Below, one piece after another: positions 29,658-39,395 of a stretch of 64,000 bases of DNA. Position numbers and translations under genes: made by a program. Source of the DNA: Tricholoma matsutake. Lineage: Eukaryota > Basidiomycota > Agaricomycetes > Agaricales > Tricholomataceae. The stretch lies in the NCBI GenBank assembly GCA_026075535.2, contig AP026539.1, positions 12,524,001 through 12,588,000 on the forward strand, in the 5' to 3' direction. The notes under the pieces were generated by a model. The model made no database searches. It was not told where the DNA came from and was given only the letters and a program-made list of their open reading frames with translations. Numbering within the stretch: the first letter of the stretch is position 1; the number at the start of each line of letters is the position of its first letter.

Positions 29658-30057
29658 TGTTAGGGCAACACCCACTATCTGCTAGCTAAGACCGTGCAGG
29701 TTCTCTCTACAAGAAGGGGGCGGGATCCGTGCTTGTGATGGGGGAACTGATGGTTTTGATGTGAGGGGTTATTAATAGGTGAGTTTGTTGACAAAGGCCT
29801 TTCATACCAAAAGCGTAGGTGGAATACCTAAGAGAACACAACTGGGTCCCCTAGGTGTATATTTAGGGTTTATATACTATGTTACACATATTGTACATTG
29901 TTGTTACCAATGTGTGCATACATGTGCATACATCTTGATGCATGTGAAATAAAATTCTCATGCTATCAAAGTGTAGCATCATTTAGTGTAATGTAGCATA
30001 ATTCGACATAATAAAATAAAATGTCATTTTATTAGGTAATGGGGTGGTTTCCTAACA
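29658..30057 (-). repeat. Gypsy-A 5' LTR
   Basis: TGTTAGGGCA to CCTAACA (+ strand), 400 bp, collinear with 25011-25410. Confidence 0.9.
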
Positions 30058-30277
30058 TCGAGAAGGATGCAATAGTGATGCTACTGCTGTGCTTCCCCAT
30101 TGGGCAGGGGGTATTATCGGGTTGTCTGAGATGCACAGTGAGATGGATGAGTCAGACAAGTTGGAAAATGATGAGGATCTCCCCAAGGAAGTAGTTGCAG
30201 ACCCCAATTTGATTGTTCAATTAGTTGAGAGTTTCACCATTCAGGATGACATAGATATACATAGTTCAAGTCATTGA
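30058..30277 (+). pseudogene. KDZ transposase, extreme C-terminus (split gene, part 3)
   Basis: After the LTR, and counting one target duplication, the frame continues GCNSDATAVLPHWAGG, SEMHSEMDESDKLENDEDL and LIVQLVESFTIQDDIDI, ending in SSSH and a stop at 30277. This is an acidic tail. Its continuity with GTQ at 25010 across the excised Gypsy element is the main evidence for membership; the tail itself is not a diagnostic domain. Confidence 0.65.
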
Positions 30278-31030
30278 TTGCATGTATGTCTATACTCTTG
30301 AATCAATTTCATTGGATGGACTTGGAGGAATGGCCTGATTCATTGAATCAGTGCAAAGATGGATGATTGTTAAAAAATTCACCATACTTACTACATGAAC
30401 TTGAATGCCTGCCTGGCAGTGGATGTTAAAGCATGAAGGTAAAAGATAGTAGTAAAGAAATGAGCCCACAACTAGTGCTAGTGGGCAGCTGGTAAATATC
30501 AGCTAGTATTGATGGACATCGACCCAGACATAAGAAGTCACAGTTGAGAGTATGTATGACTGAGTTGCTGGCCTTTGAATCTTCTATCATGTACATCTTC
30601 TCGCCAGCATACATCCTGGAATATGTTGTTATGTTCAAATCAAGGTGTGAACTTAAGTTGAAATTGATTGAACAGTGAAGACTCATTCTTCAAGTTGCTC
30701 CAAGTGATCAATGTACTTATCTGACTTGATTCCATGATTGACTGCTACATACTACAGTTCTCATTTACTTGCAGTGGTATTATGTGTCTTTGTGAATACT
30801 AACTTCAGTTGGGAATAGGTATGCTAATATCAATTACTTTCCAGATGATTCGATGCACTGATGATCCGAGTTAAGTTGATGCACTTTTAGGGTCTATTGA
30901 TAACTGTACAATTATTTTTCTCAAATTTCTTGTCAGAATACTGCAACCATGCAATCCCTGTACCAATCCCTCTGTGTGCACCACTTGACTCTTGTTGGCT
31001 TGAAAATGACAGCTGAGTGATATGAATTTA
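30278..31030. other. AT-rich stretch without recognised features
   Basis: Only short frames without family resemblance are seen. It probably includes the 3' flank of the KDZ unit. Confidence 0.4.
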
Positions 31031-31059
31031 GGGGATCTCTTCAAGATTTAGAGTATTAT

Positions 31060-32813
31060 GTGTGATGAGATCATACTTGCCATGACTTGGATAGTATCCC
31101 CCATTTGGATAATCTGGATCAATGTGATGGATCAGGGTCAACTCTTCCAAACAGATAATATTGGCCCAACATGTGCCCTTGCTCTCACTCAGTCACATCT
31201 TGCTTCTTGGAAATGTCTTTCAACTTCACTTCACTTCTCCCTGGCTTGCCAAAAACTCCTCCCCCACCATGGGAAAATCTTAAGTTCAATCCTCTTGGGC
31301 TGTACAATCTTAGACATCGTCTTGGTACCCTTTCCAAAGAACCAGGCATATTCACAAAATTTGAAAATGCTTTTCTGGCCAGTGATATAGCCCCACAGTT
31401 AAGCAGTGGGAAATGGCTGCTCAGAAGATGGGGTGGTCCCTGACACAGAAAGGACACATACACCAGCTGTCCGACTACTTTCCACACCTCGTCCCCCCTC
31501 CAGTCTGCACTGGCTCAGCACACTACATTTTTTGTGGCTGCCCATATGGATCTTGACATGCTAATGTCACTGTCCCAAAACTCCACTTCCACACACTCAC
31601 CATCAGCTAGCTCATCAACCACTACTCCACCGATGGTTGCACACCCTTCTTCTTCACACACTAGCAATGAGTACGACATTGGATCCAAAGAACCTGATTC
31701 TATGGCACTTGCATTAGCAGACACTGCAGAACAGATAGCCAATCTCAAGGCACAACTCAAAAGGAGGAAAACTATGAAATACTGATAGTGTTTGAAGGTC
31801 CAGTCCATGGTTATGTAACAGTCTTTTGGAATTTTGAGATGTAATCTGCTTGTTAAAGCTTTACAACTTATCCTGGCATTTCAGGACTTTTTGTACACAA
31901 TGTCAAGATAGGACCAAAAATGTTTTGTCATTATGCCTCAGTGGTTTTTACATAATTAAACCTATTAAACACAAAACAATTTTTCCAGTTCATACATTTT
32001 TCTCAAAACCTCGGAAAATGTATAGACTAGAAAAATTGTTTTATGTTTAATATGTTTGGTTCTGTTAAAACCACTGAGGCATAATGACAAACCTTTTCAA
32101 TCATATTTTGACATTTTGTACAAAAAGTCTTGAAATGCCAGGATAAGTTGTAAGGCTTTGACAAGCAGATTACATCTCAAAATTCCAAAAGACTGTTACA
32201 TAACCATGGACTGGACCTTCAAACACTAGAAATACAGGTCACCAACCTCCAGGATGAACTCACCAGACTATATAATAAGTTAATTGATCAGGGAGCACGT
32301 TTGGCAGAGTACGGCTCACTCCGCAAGACTGCATCTACACCTTCACCATCTCTTTCTTGGGTTTCTCCTACTGCCCCTGGTTCTTCATCACAGCCATTAG
32401 TTTTTCCAACCCATGCATATAAACCATCAATGACTGGTATGACACCATCATGGCAGCTGATGACAGATGTTCCCATGAACTCCCAGCCCTTTCACAGTAC
32501 AGTCGTCCCACTGAATTTGGTGCCAGCAACCCCCACAACCAGTCAGTCTTATCGAATCCCACACTCCAGGGCTAAACCAAAAAAAGAAATGCAGCCTGCC
32601 ATCATTTCCATAATAGGTCCAGCCACAACCCAATTTGTCACTACCCATAGCCTCACAAATATTGTAACACTGGTCACTTTGATTGTCAAAAAGTACCCAG
32701 CTATGCAGTGGAGGACACTGCTGGATGAATTATCTCTTCCTGACAGCACCACACAGTTCTTGTTGGATTCATTGACAGTGGACTGGATTGCGATGAATAA
32801 TACCAACTATTAA
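31060..32813 (+). pseudogene. Hypothetical agaricomycete protein, split by a MITE
   Basis: Pieces: FTSLLPGLPKTPPPPWENLK, FNPLGLYNLRHRLGTLSKE, NAFLASDIAPQLSSGKWLLR and RWGGP, then a shift into HIHQLSDYFPHLVPPPVC, then another into AAHMDLDMLMSLSQN, a Ser/Thr/Pro linker, a coiled stretch ADTAEQIANLKAQLKRR and the MITE (31786-32228). The frame then resumes with VTNLQDELTRLYNKLIDQGA, RLAEYGSLRKT, a Pro/Ser region, and LVTLIVKKYPAMQWRTLLDE with stop at 32813. I know such proteins as an expanded, unnamed agaricomycete family; no function can be given. Two frameshifts plus the MITE make it a relic. The coiled coil spans the MITE insertion point. Confidence 0.65.
31786..32228. mobile_element. hAT-type foldback MITE, third copy
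   Basis: This 443-bp element has TAGTGTTTGAAGGTCCAGTC and its inverted copy at the ends. It matches the arm copies closely. The flanks GAAATACT (31776-31783) and GAAATACA (32229-32236) suggest an imperfect duplication with two extra bases on the left. It sits inside the hypothetical gene. Confidence 0.9.
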
Positions 32814-33062
32814 GTAGGCTCGGAAATGGCAATAGTGCCACTGTGAACTCAATAATAATCTTTTTCTCTGTATAATTTCACCCTGATTTTATTTTGTGTT
32901 TCCTTTTATGAGTAATTATTGACAGAGGACTGGATTGCAATGAATAATACCAACTATTAAGTAGGCTTGGAACTGGCAATAGCGCCACTGTGAACTCAAT
33001 AATTTTTTTCTCTGTATAATTTCACCCTGATTTTATTTTGTGTTTCCTTTTATGAGTAATAA
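32771..33062 (+). repeat. 147-bp tandem duplication covering the gene 3' end
   Basis: ATTGACAGTGGACTGG at 32771 recurs as ATTGACAGAGGACTGG at 32918. Each copy runs through the codons for DWIAMNNTNY, the stop, and a shared 3' flank with TTTATGAGTAAT. The copies differ by a short indel (AATAATC) and a few substitutions. Confidence 0.85.
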
Positions 33063-33183
33063 AGATTTTTGTGTCTGATTTTTGTTAACTCACCAAGATA
33101 GCTCCATTTGGATATGAATAAAACCCTCCTGACATTATTTTAACCGCATTCTTTCTGTTCAAGTTGCACAGTCTGCTGTATGG

Positions 33184-34745
33184 TTGTATTTACCACATAC
33201 CTATACTTCATATTCTTTTGCACCAAATTCTTGCAATCCAAGGAAGCACAACTTGGAGATGCTGCCTGCACTTGCAACTGTACAGGTCATGAGCACCCCA
33301 CGTCAAAGAAATCCACCCACCCACAAGCTGCCCCCAATTCCCAGCCAGCAACACAAGGAGAAGCTCACTGCACACCAGGAAAAACAACAGCTGATAGATG
33401 ATGCTGTTAGTGAATGGTATACCTATATGCTTGCAAAGGCTGATGATCTTGGCAAATGCTTCAATAAAAAGCCAAGATACTTTCTCAACATCTTCTTTCA
33501 AGCTGGTGCAAAGATGGTGAATCACCATCAGAAGACTAACACTTACATGCATTTGTCAGTTTGAAGGCAGTGGATCTGAATGAAGGTTTTCATTTTTGAA
33601 CATTTGAACCATTCTGCTGATGTCTAATAATAGTGCTATACTTCAGAAGGAAACTTGAAAAGATTAGTGGCTCTTCAGCAGGAATATCTAGAAGAATATG
33701 AGGCCCTCACCAATGAAGAAAAGGCTGAACTTGTTGAAGAAGTTGAGACTCATAAGCAATAAGGGATTGCAGTTCATCGACCCACTGCATGTGCACATAT
33801 CCAAGATGTTCCAAATGTTGCATGAAATATGCAGCTGCTGGTAAGACATGATCACAAAACTCACATTCCATATCTTCATAGCAATGCAATCTACCTGACT
33901 TACCATGTTGGAATTGAAGGCTTCTTCTGCATAGTACAGAATACTCCTGACTTTCATATGAAGCCACAGTGGTTCTTCACATTGCCTGCCCTGGAAGAGT
34001 ACATGAAGATTGCTGTCCATAGGAAATGGGACACAATGGAGATTGGTACAAAGCTGGAGGTGTTTGTGGTTGCAGGGTGTGATACCGTGAGTGAGTGCTA
34101 TACAGAATTTTAATTGCCACAACTTGTGTTGATCTGACACTGCCATGGCCCTTGTAGACCTGATCCAGACATCAAAACAGAAAGCCAACCATTTGAAACG
34201 TGAAATATGGGAGAAAATCAGTGAGATGTTGAGTATGTCACCATGCCAATGCCAGTGTCCAACCCGATTAACTTTTGACACTTTGCGTTGTAGTCAACAT
34301 CACTGGAAATGCTAATGCCATGATGCAATATGTCAATTACAAGGAAGTAATTGTTCAGCAATATGGTGTAGAGCTTATTGGGTGGACTCACAACAAGTTT
34401 ACCAACCCAAGCAAGCTCAGTACTGTAGTTGAACCTTTGCACAAATTACTTGATGCCATCAAAGGAGGTGACTGCAAGTTCATTAAATTAACTATCAAAG
34501 AACGTAAAAAGTGCTTAGAGACATACAGGGCAAAAGTTCATAGTGGTGAAGTTGAAGTTTGGAGTAAGAAGACACATAGCAATGCCAGGAAAAAAAGGAA
34601 GAATAGGAAAGTTGTGCATTCTGAGAGCAGTGAGGGTTCTGACAGTGAGGGCACCATGACAGACTCTGGTCCTAGTGAGAAAAGGAAACATCAGCAAATC
34701 ATCAAAAGTTCCTCCACAGTTCAAGATGATGCAGACTCTGATTAG
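33184..34745 (+). pseudogene. Hypothetical agaricomycete protein (expanded family)
   Basis: Exon-like pieces: a start MSTPRQRNPPTHKLPPIPSQ; LIDDAVSEWYTYMLAKADDL; FLNIFFQAGAKMVNHHQKTN; then LQQEYLEEYEALTNEEKAEL (33665-33745); then GIEGFFCIVQNTPDFHMKPQ (33900s) with KLEVFVVAGCDTV; then ITGNANAMMQYVNYKEVIVQ, YGVELIGWTHNKFTNPSKLS and LHKLLDAIKGGDCKFIKLT; and a Lys/Ser-rich tail ending 34745. The order matches an unnamed family that is very numerous in agaricomycetes, often beside transposons. The piece after 33750 has stops and shifts, so the gene is likely dead or needs several introns. Function unknown. Confidence 0.6.
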
Positions 34746-35010
34746 ATTTCTTAGTACTAGTAGACTGTAATATGTGGTCTCTAGCTTAACGAGTATATCG
34801 ACTTCCAGTTCTTGTGAGCATAGATCATGAACGGACTGTGACATAAATGATGAGTAAGTAAACAAGACACAACCACAGGCAAGTGCAACAGCAGCGGTGA
34901 TGATGCTCAACCCAGGAAAACCACCAGAACTGCCGATGAGGCAATCAATGATGTTTGCAATGAGTCAGAGGAGGGTTGCGAGATGTTCTGAAAGTTTGTG
35001 GTCAAACCTC
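34746..35010. other. Unassigned stretch before Gypsy-B
   Basis: No gene. About 50 bp at 34845-34905 (GTAAGTAAAC to GCAACAGCAGC) resemble the stretch upstream of the KDZ gene at 15776-15833, inverted, which suggests another KDZ-linked scrap. Confidence 0.4.
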
Positions 35011-36056
35011 TGATAAGATTACTAGTTAACACTAGTCGTGAAGGTAGTGTTATGCGAGACGAAGGTGTTTGTTGTGGTCTGATTGAGTATCAATCAATAT
35101 TGAGGGCAATCGACGAGATCGACGGCGAACCAGTTTTATTGTCGATGGTCGATATGTGAATTATGGGGACCTTTCGATAGGTCAATGGTATACGAAGGGT
35201 GCAGCAAACTGCTATGAAGTGTTGGAAGGGTTGCTAGAACCAATGACGAGAGGATCGAGGGAGGATCGAGGATGCGACGATTGCAGAGGTTTCTTGTCGA
35301 TCGAGAAAACCCGCAGAGACTTAGATTGTTTTTTTAGAAAGCTGATCAGATGCTTAGAACTGTATACAAGACAATATGTGAAGATGATTTCTTGTTATTT
35401 CCAAGTAGATACTACAGAGTTTTATATGTTTTAAAGAAACTTCCTAAAATGGAATGAGAAACATGTGTAGAACATGAGGCAAAAGGTATGAGTTAAGGCA
35501 CAAGGCCATAAAGGAGACTGGAATCTGAACAAGAAAGATATATATATCATATGATGAAAGAGTAATAAAAGGAAAGAACTAAAAGAGACTGTCCTTTGTG
35601 TATAAACTGTGCTAAGTCTTGCAATAATGCATCTAGCAGGTTCTGTGCGCAATAGGGACTTGGAACAAGGCTGACCTATGATCAGCAGGTTTGAGCACGA
35701 GTTGGAATATGTCCTAGTGCATGGTCTTCCACCATTTAGATAACGAAGGTGGTGCCCAATGACACTCGACGATGGTCGATGATGCTCGATCGTGGTTGTG
35801 GCTTGTTCAAAGTTGGTCGGGGATGTTCAGTGGTCATGTAGGGGAATCTTAGGGACTTTTGGGGTAGTCCTAAGGTTGTGCAATGTGGTCTTTTGATACT
35901 ATCGATGTTGCTGGTGATGTTTCGATGTGGTCAATATGATATCGTGATCGATAGAGTGTGTCGCGCTGCGTCTGGGATGTCGTAGGAGTTAGCCGATGTG
36001 ATTAGAATGATGCTAAAGTGTTGAATCGGTCCTTGAGCTGAGAAGACGACCTATCA
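35011..36056 (-). repeat. Gypsy-B 3' LTR (about 1.05 kb)
   Basis: TGATAAGATT starts it on the + strand and GACCTATCA ends it, giving TG..CA and a short inverted TGATA/TATCA pair. The adjacent purine tract supports the right edge; the left edge is inferred from the inverted ends alone. Confidence 0.65.
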
Positions 36057-36204
36057 TCCTCCCCCTTACTGAAATTCTGACTGTCCCGGTCAGTCGAGCC
36101 GAAGTAACCGGGTCATGTGACATTGTTGATCACTGATTTAAGACACGTCGTGGTTTGAACTTTTCTCTTTTCATTCGATCTCTTCCTTCCATCTCCTCGA
36201 CAAC

Positions 36205-37591
36205 ATGTCTATCCTCGCCGAACTCGCTCTTCCCATCCTCGAACATGCGAAATTGATGCTCGAGGCTGGCAAAGCCAAAGAGTTGGACTTCGAAGTGTGG
36301 GGTTGTGTTTTTTGTGAGAAAATGGTATGTCCTTCCCTTTTCTTGGGTTTATCTGCTTCCTACTCTCGTTTGATAGGCTGAATACGACGACCTGATCGGG
36401 TCATTCGACGAGGCACGCAACAAACATGTGCAGGTGACGTTAGACGAGGCAGTCGGCCTCTTCGTACCATTCGCTTGCAAGGATTGGGTTTTGTGGGGTG
36501 GGAAGTATCTTTTTGTGGAGTATTCAAGGAAGGTCGAGGAAGAGAGGAGGAGAGAGGAGGAGAGGGAGGCTCGGCAGGTGGCCGTCGAGGCAAAAGTGAA
36601 GAGGATCGAGGAACAACGAGATGTGCTGGTCGAGGTGCATCGAGCTTTCTTGGCCGAAGTCCAGGCCAAAACCATTTCAAAGGACAAATTCCGCAATCGT
36701 ACAGCTGCGCTCGAGCTGATGCACCTTTCGATCGATCGGGATGAGGCCGCAGACAAAGCAGCACCCCTGGTCGACGACCTACTGGATGTCGAGTGGATCG
36801 TCGAGAAGAGGAAGGCAGACGAGATGGACGATGAGGAGGAAGGTGAGGATGAACTGGATGAGGAGCCCGCAGTCACAAAGCGGGTGCGCGTAGAGGAAGG
36901 TGAGCTGATCACCTTCCATGGGCCAGTAAGCCATCATTTTCTTTCGATATCGTTCAGGCTAATCACGCCTTCAATATTGCTTTAGTGTGATCGATGCGCC
37001 GGACTAAGGACAACTCAGGAGTGTATCGTCGAGGAGGGCGCCCCAAAGTGCAAGCGATGCACTCAAGGGCTACAGGGGTGCTACTGGGAGGGAGTGTCGA
37101 GGCGAGGACTCCGACAAGGCGAGTCGAGGAAGAAGGTGAGCTCCAAGCGAGCTACAAAGGATAATGCGGGGTTGACGCAGTTGTTGACTCCCAGACATAG
37201 TAAGTGATTCTTCTGCATAACCAATACAATTGCTAATCTGTATGATTACTTAGCGATACGCATCCGGGCTATCCAGCCCATCCAAAACACGGAGGCCAGG
37301 CCCTCAAAAGTTGACGAGCGCCCGAAACACATGACGAAGGCAAAGGCAAAGTTGGCTGAGAATGACAAGGGGAAGGGAAATGGGAAAGCGAGAGCGCAAG
37401 AAGTTGAACCCAAGGTCGTGGGTATGGTTGAGGGGGCGTCGATGGGGGTGGAGGATGAGATGACGCAGTCAGACGCAGCAAGACTCCGTCGTCGGTATTT
37501 GGTGGAAGTCCTGGTGCGAAAAAAAGTGGAAGTGGAAGTGCTGATGGAGGAGATCGAGGTGTTAGAGAGGAAATGGGAGGAGTCCCAGTAG
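36205..37591 (+). CDS. Zn-cluster coiled-coil protein antisense to Gypsy-B, four exons
   Basis: Exons 36205-36324, 36377-36925, 36986-37199 and 37254-37591 join to 1221 bp (406 residues) with no stop; all three introns (52, 60 and 54 bp) have GT-AG ends. The protein has an N-terminal helical part (MSILAELALPILEHAKLMLE), a Glu/Arg-rich coiled coil (EEERRREEEREARQ), an acidic run (DDEEEGEDELDEE), then a six-cysteine cluster CDRC..CIVEE..CKRC..C spaced C-x2-C-x8-C-x8-C-x2-C-x6-C, resembling a fungal Zn2-Cys6 motif. A second coiled coil (LVRKKVEVEVLMEEIEVLE) ends it. It lies between the pol end and the LTR of Gypsy-B, on the opposite strand. Such proteins are common beside retrotransposons in agaricomycetes. 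A nucleic-acid-binding role is inference. The intact frame stands out here. Confidence 0.82.
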
Positions 37592-37975
37592 AATTTTGTT
37601 TTATTGTTTTAAATTTTATTGTTTTTCTTGTGTCTGAGCGAGATAAGGTTGAATGAGAAATATCATGTGCGATCGAAGCCAGGAAATGTAAGATATATGC
37701 AAAGAAACATAGGAAAGAGAGAAAAAAAAGAAAGTAAGATGGATGATTCATCAAAACAAGACATAGGGGAAAGGCTCAGAACTCCTTCATACCAAAAAAC
37801 CCCATCGAGCTTGCGCGAACACGTTTCGAATGATATCGCGACTTGTAATAGTACACTGTTATAAAATTAGTTTGTTTCAATATTGCAAGTAGAAAAAGAA
37901 AAGAAAAATGGTTTATTCATCTTCGTCGAGGTCAGGAATGCCCTCGTCAATGTCTCCATCGATGTCTGATGTTGT
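37592..37975. other. Convergent gap between the antisense gene and the pol end
   Basis: No gene was recognised. It is AT-rich with polyadenylation-like AATTTTATTG patches. Confidence 0.45.
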
Positions 37976-39180
37976 TCAAAGTTGTTCAAGCTGACGATGG
38001 TCGATATCGAAGAAGTTTGGAGGAAGGGGAATCAATTTCCATGCTAGATAGGGTAGAATTCGGAAAGCTGCTACTGGTCGATGAAGAACTGATCCGTCGA
38101 GCTCGCAAAGAATGTAAGTGCCACCATAGTTTCTTGTGATGACTATGAGTGGGCCAAGATATCGAGCTCGCATTTTTCGATTAAGAGCCTTTTCGATCTG
38201 TGTGTTTCGCATGAGTACAAGGTCACTTTTTTTCGAAATGGTAGTCTCGAATCGTTTGCTTGTGAACTTCTTCGAAGCGTTTCGCAGCTTCTCGTCGAGT
38301 GGTGTAGACTCTAGAGTAGAGTACCTCGAGATCGGTCGAGCATTTCTGGAGTGCGATTGCACGTCAGGTGATGAGATCGGTGGAGGAGAGTATCAAATCA
38401 GGTGGTGGTTGTAGATATGTTGCTTCTGAAATGTCGAGAGGGATGAGTGGATGAGAACCTGTGATCACAAAATAGGGCGAACAGCCCATTTGTTTTCGAA
38501 CTGTTACCCGTTCTGCCCAAAAGACCAAGTAGGTCCCAACCGACCATTGAGTTTGATCACCATTGATGGCCTTGTAGAGCGATTGTCATACATCGAAGTG
38601 GGCTTGTTCGACGAGGCCATTGGCACGAGAATTGTACCCACTTATCTGAATATGATTGATATGATATCGCTTCGACAAATACTCGAGAGCAGAAAGGAAT
38701 GCTGCGCCATTGTCAGTAACGATCTCATAAAGCGAGCCCCAATGACAAATGATTTCTTTGAAGATCCAATCACTGATGGTCTTCGCTGTTTCCTTGCAAA
38801 GCATCCTGAACTCCGGCCAGTACAATATTGAACATCGACCTTGTACTATATAGCAATATCCACTGGAAGGCGGCATGTGCATTGTGTTGATATAGACTTT
38901 TCCGAATAGAGGAGCGGGTGTGGCAACAATTGGTGGAATAAGAAGATTTCGTGTTTGTCGCAACTGACAGTAGTGGCACGTTCGGATGTACCATGCGATA
39001 TCGGCTTTCAGGTTGGGCCACCAGAATCGTAGTGTGACATGAGACTTTGTGGCGAAGATCATTTTGTGGCCGATATGGTCATGCGACGACCGGATAATAT
39101 CGATGTGATGCTCTGGAATCGCGATGATCTTATGGTTGCTGTGACGATCTTTTCACCATAGTTTGCTGGAATCTATGAAG
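37976..39180 (-). pseudogene. Gypsy-B integrase
   Basis: Minus-strand pieces: zinc region end YIRTCHYCQLRQTRN; core with YINTMHMPPSSGY, where the first catalytic Asp is Asn (canonical I-D-T-M-H); the second Asp in VTDNGAAFLSALEYL; and the Glu in GLVEQAHFDV. The C-terminal part reads KSDLVLMRNTQIEKALNRKM, RARYLGPLIV and GGTYILCELDGSVLHRPVAAFR. A frame break lies near 38370-38580. The Asp-to-Asn change alone should kill strand transfer if the alignment is right. Confidence 0.85.
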
Positions 39181-39395
39181 AACTCGGTGCAATATCGCAT
39201 GAAGGTAGCGTACTCTGTGTCTGATAGATGTGGGGGTCGCACCATATCGTCTAACCATTTATGAACGAGCAGTAATCATTTGTCATCTTTCTTTGCTTTG
39301 TCCAATCTAGGTATGTCTTCATACGAAATGTCCTCCCCCTTACTGAAATCCAAAGCTTGGGTGAAAGTGGGATAAGTTGTGTGAGAGGGGAATGG

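Larger units (their letters stand above)
25011..30057 (-). mobile_element. Gypsy-A: 5.05-kb Ty3/Gypsy element (chromovirus type), internally deleted
   Basis: Two 400-bp LTRs bound a minus-strand gag-pol. The flanks TCAAG (25006-25010) and TCGAG (30058-30062) fit a 5-bp duplication with one transition. Excising the element joins the KDZ frame GTQ to EGCNSDATAV. A purine tract AAAGGGGGGG (minus strand, 25413-25423) sits next to the 3' LTR. Gag, zinc knuckle, protease, start of reverse transcriptase, integrase and chromodomain remain. Most of the reverse transcriptase and all RNase H are deleted. Confidence 0.92.

Noticed and set aside
18615..30277. TET/JBP dioxygenase gene, often linked to KDZ elements
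   Set aside because: I looked for its Fe-binding HxD..H context and found no such frame in the KDZ and T1 region.
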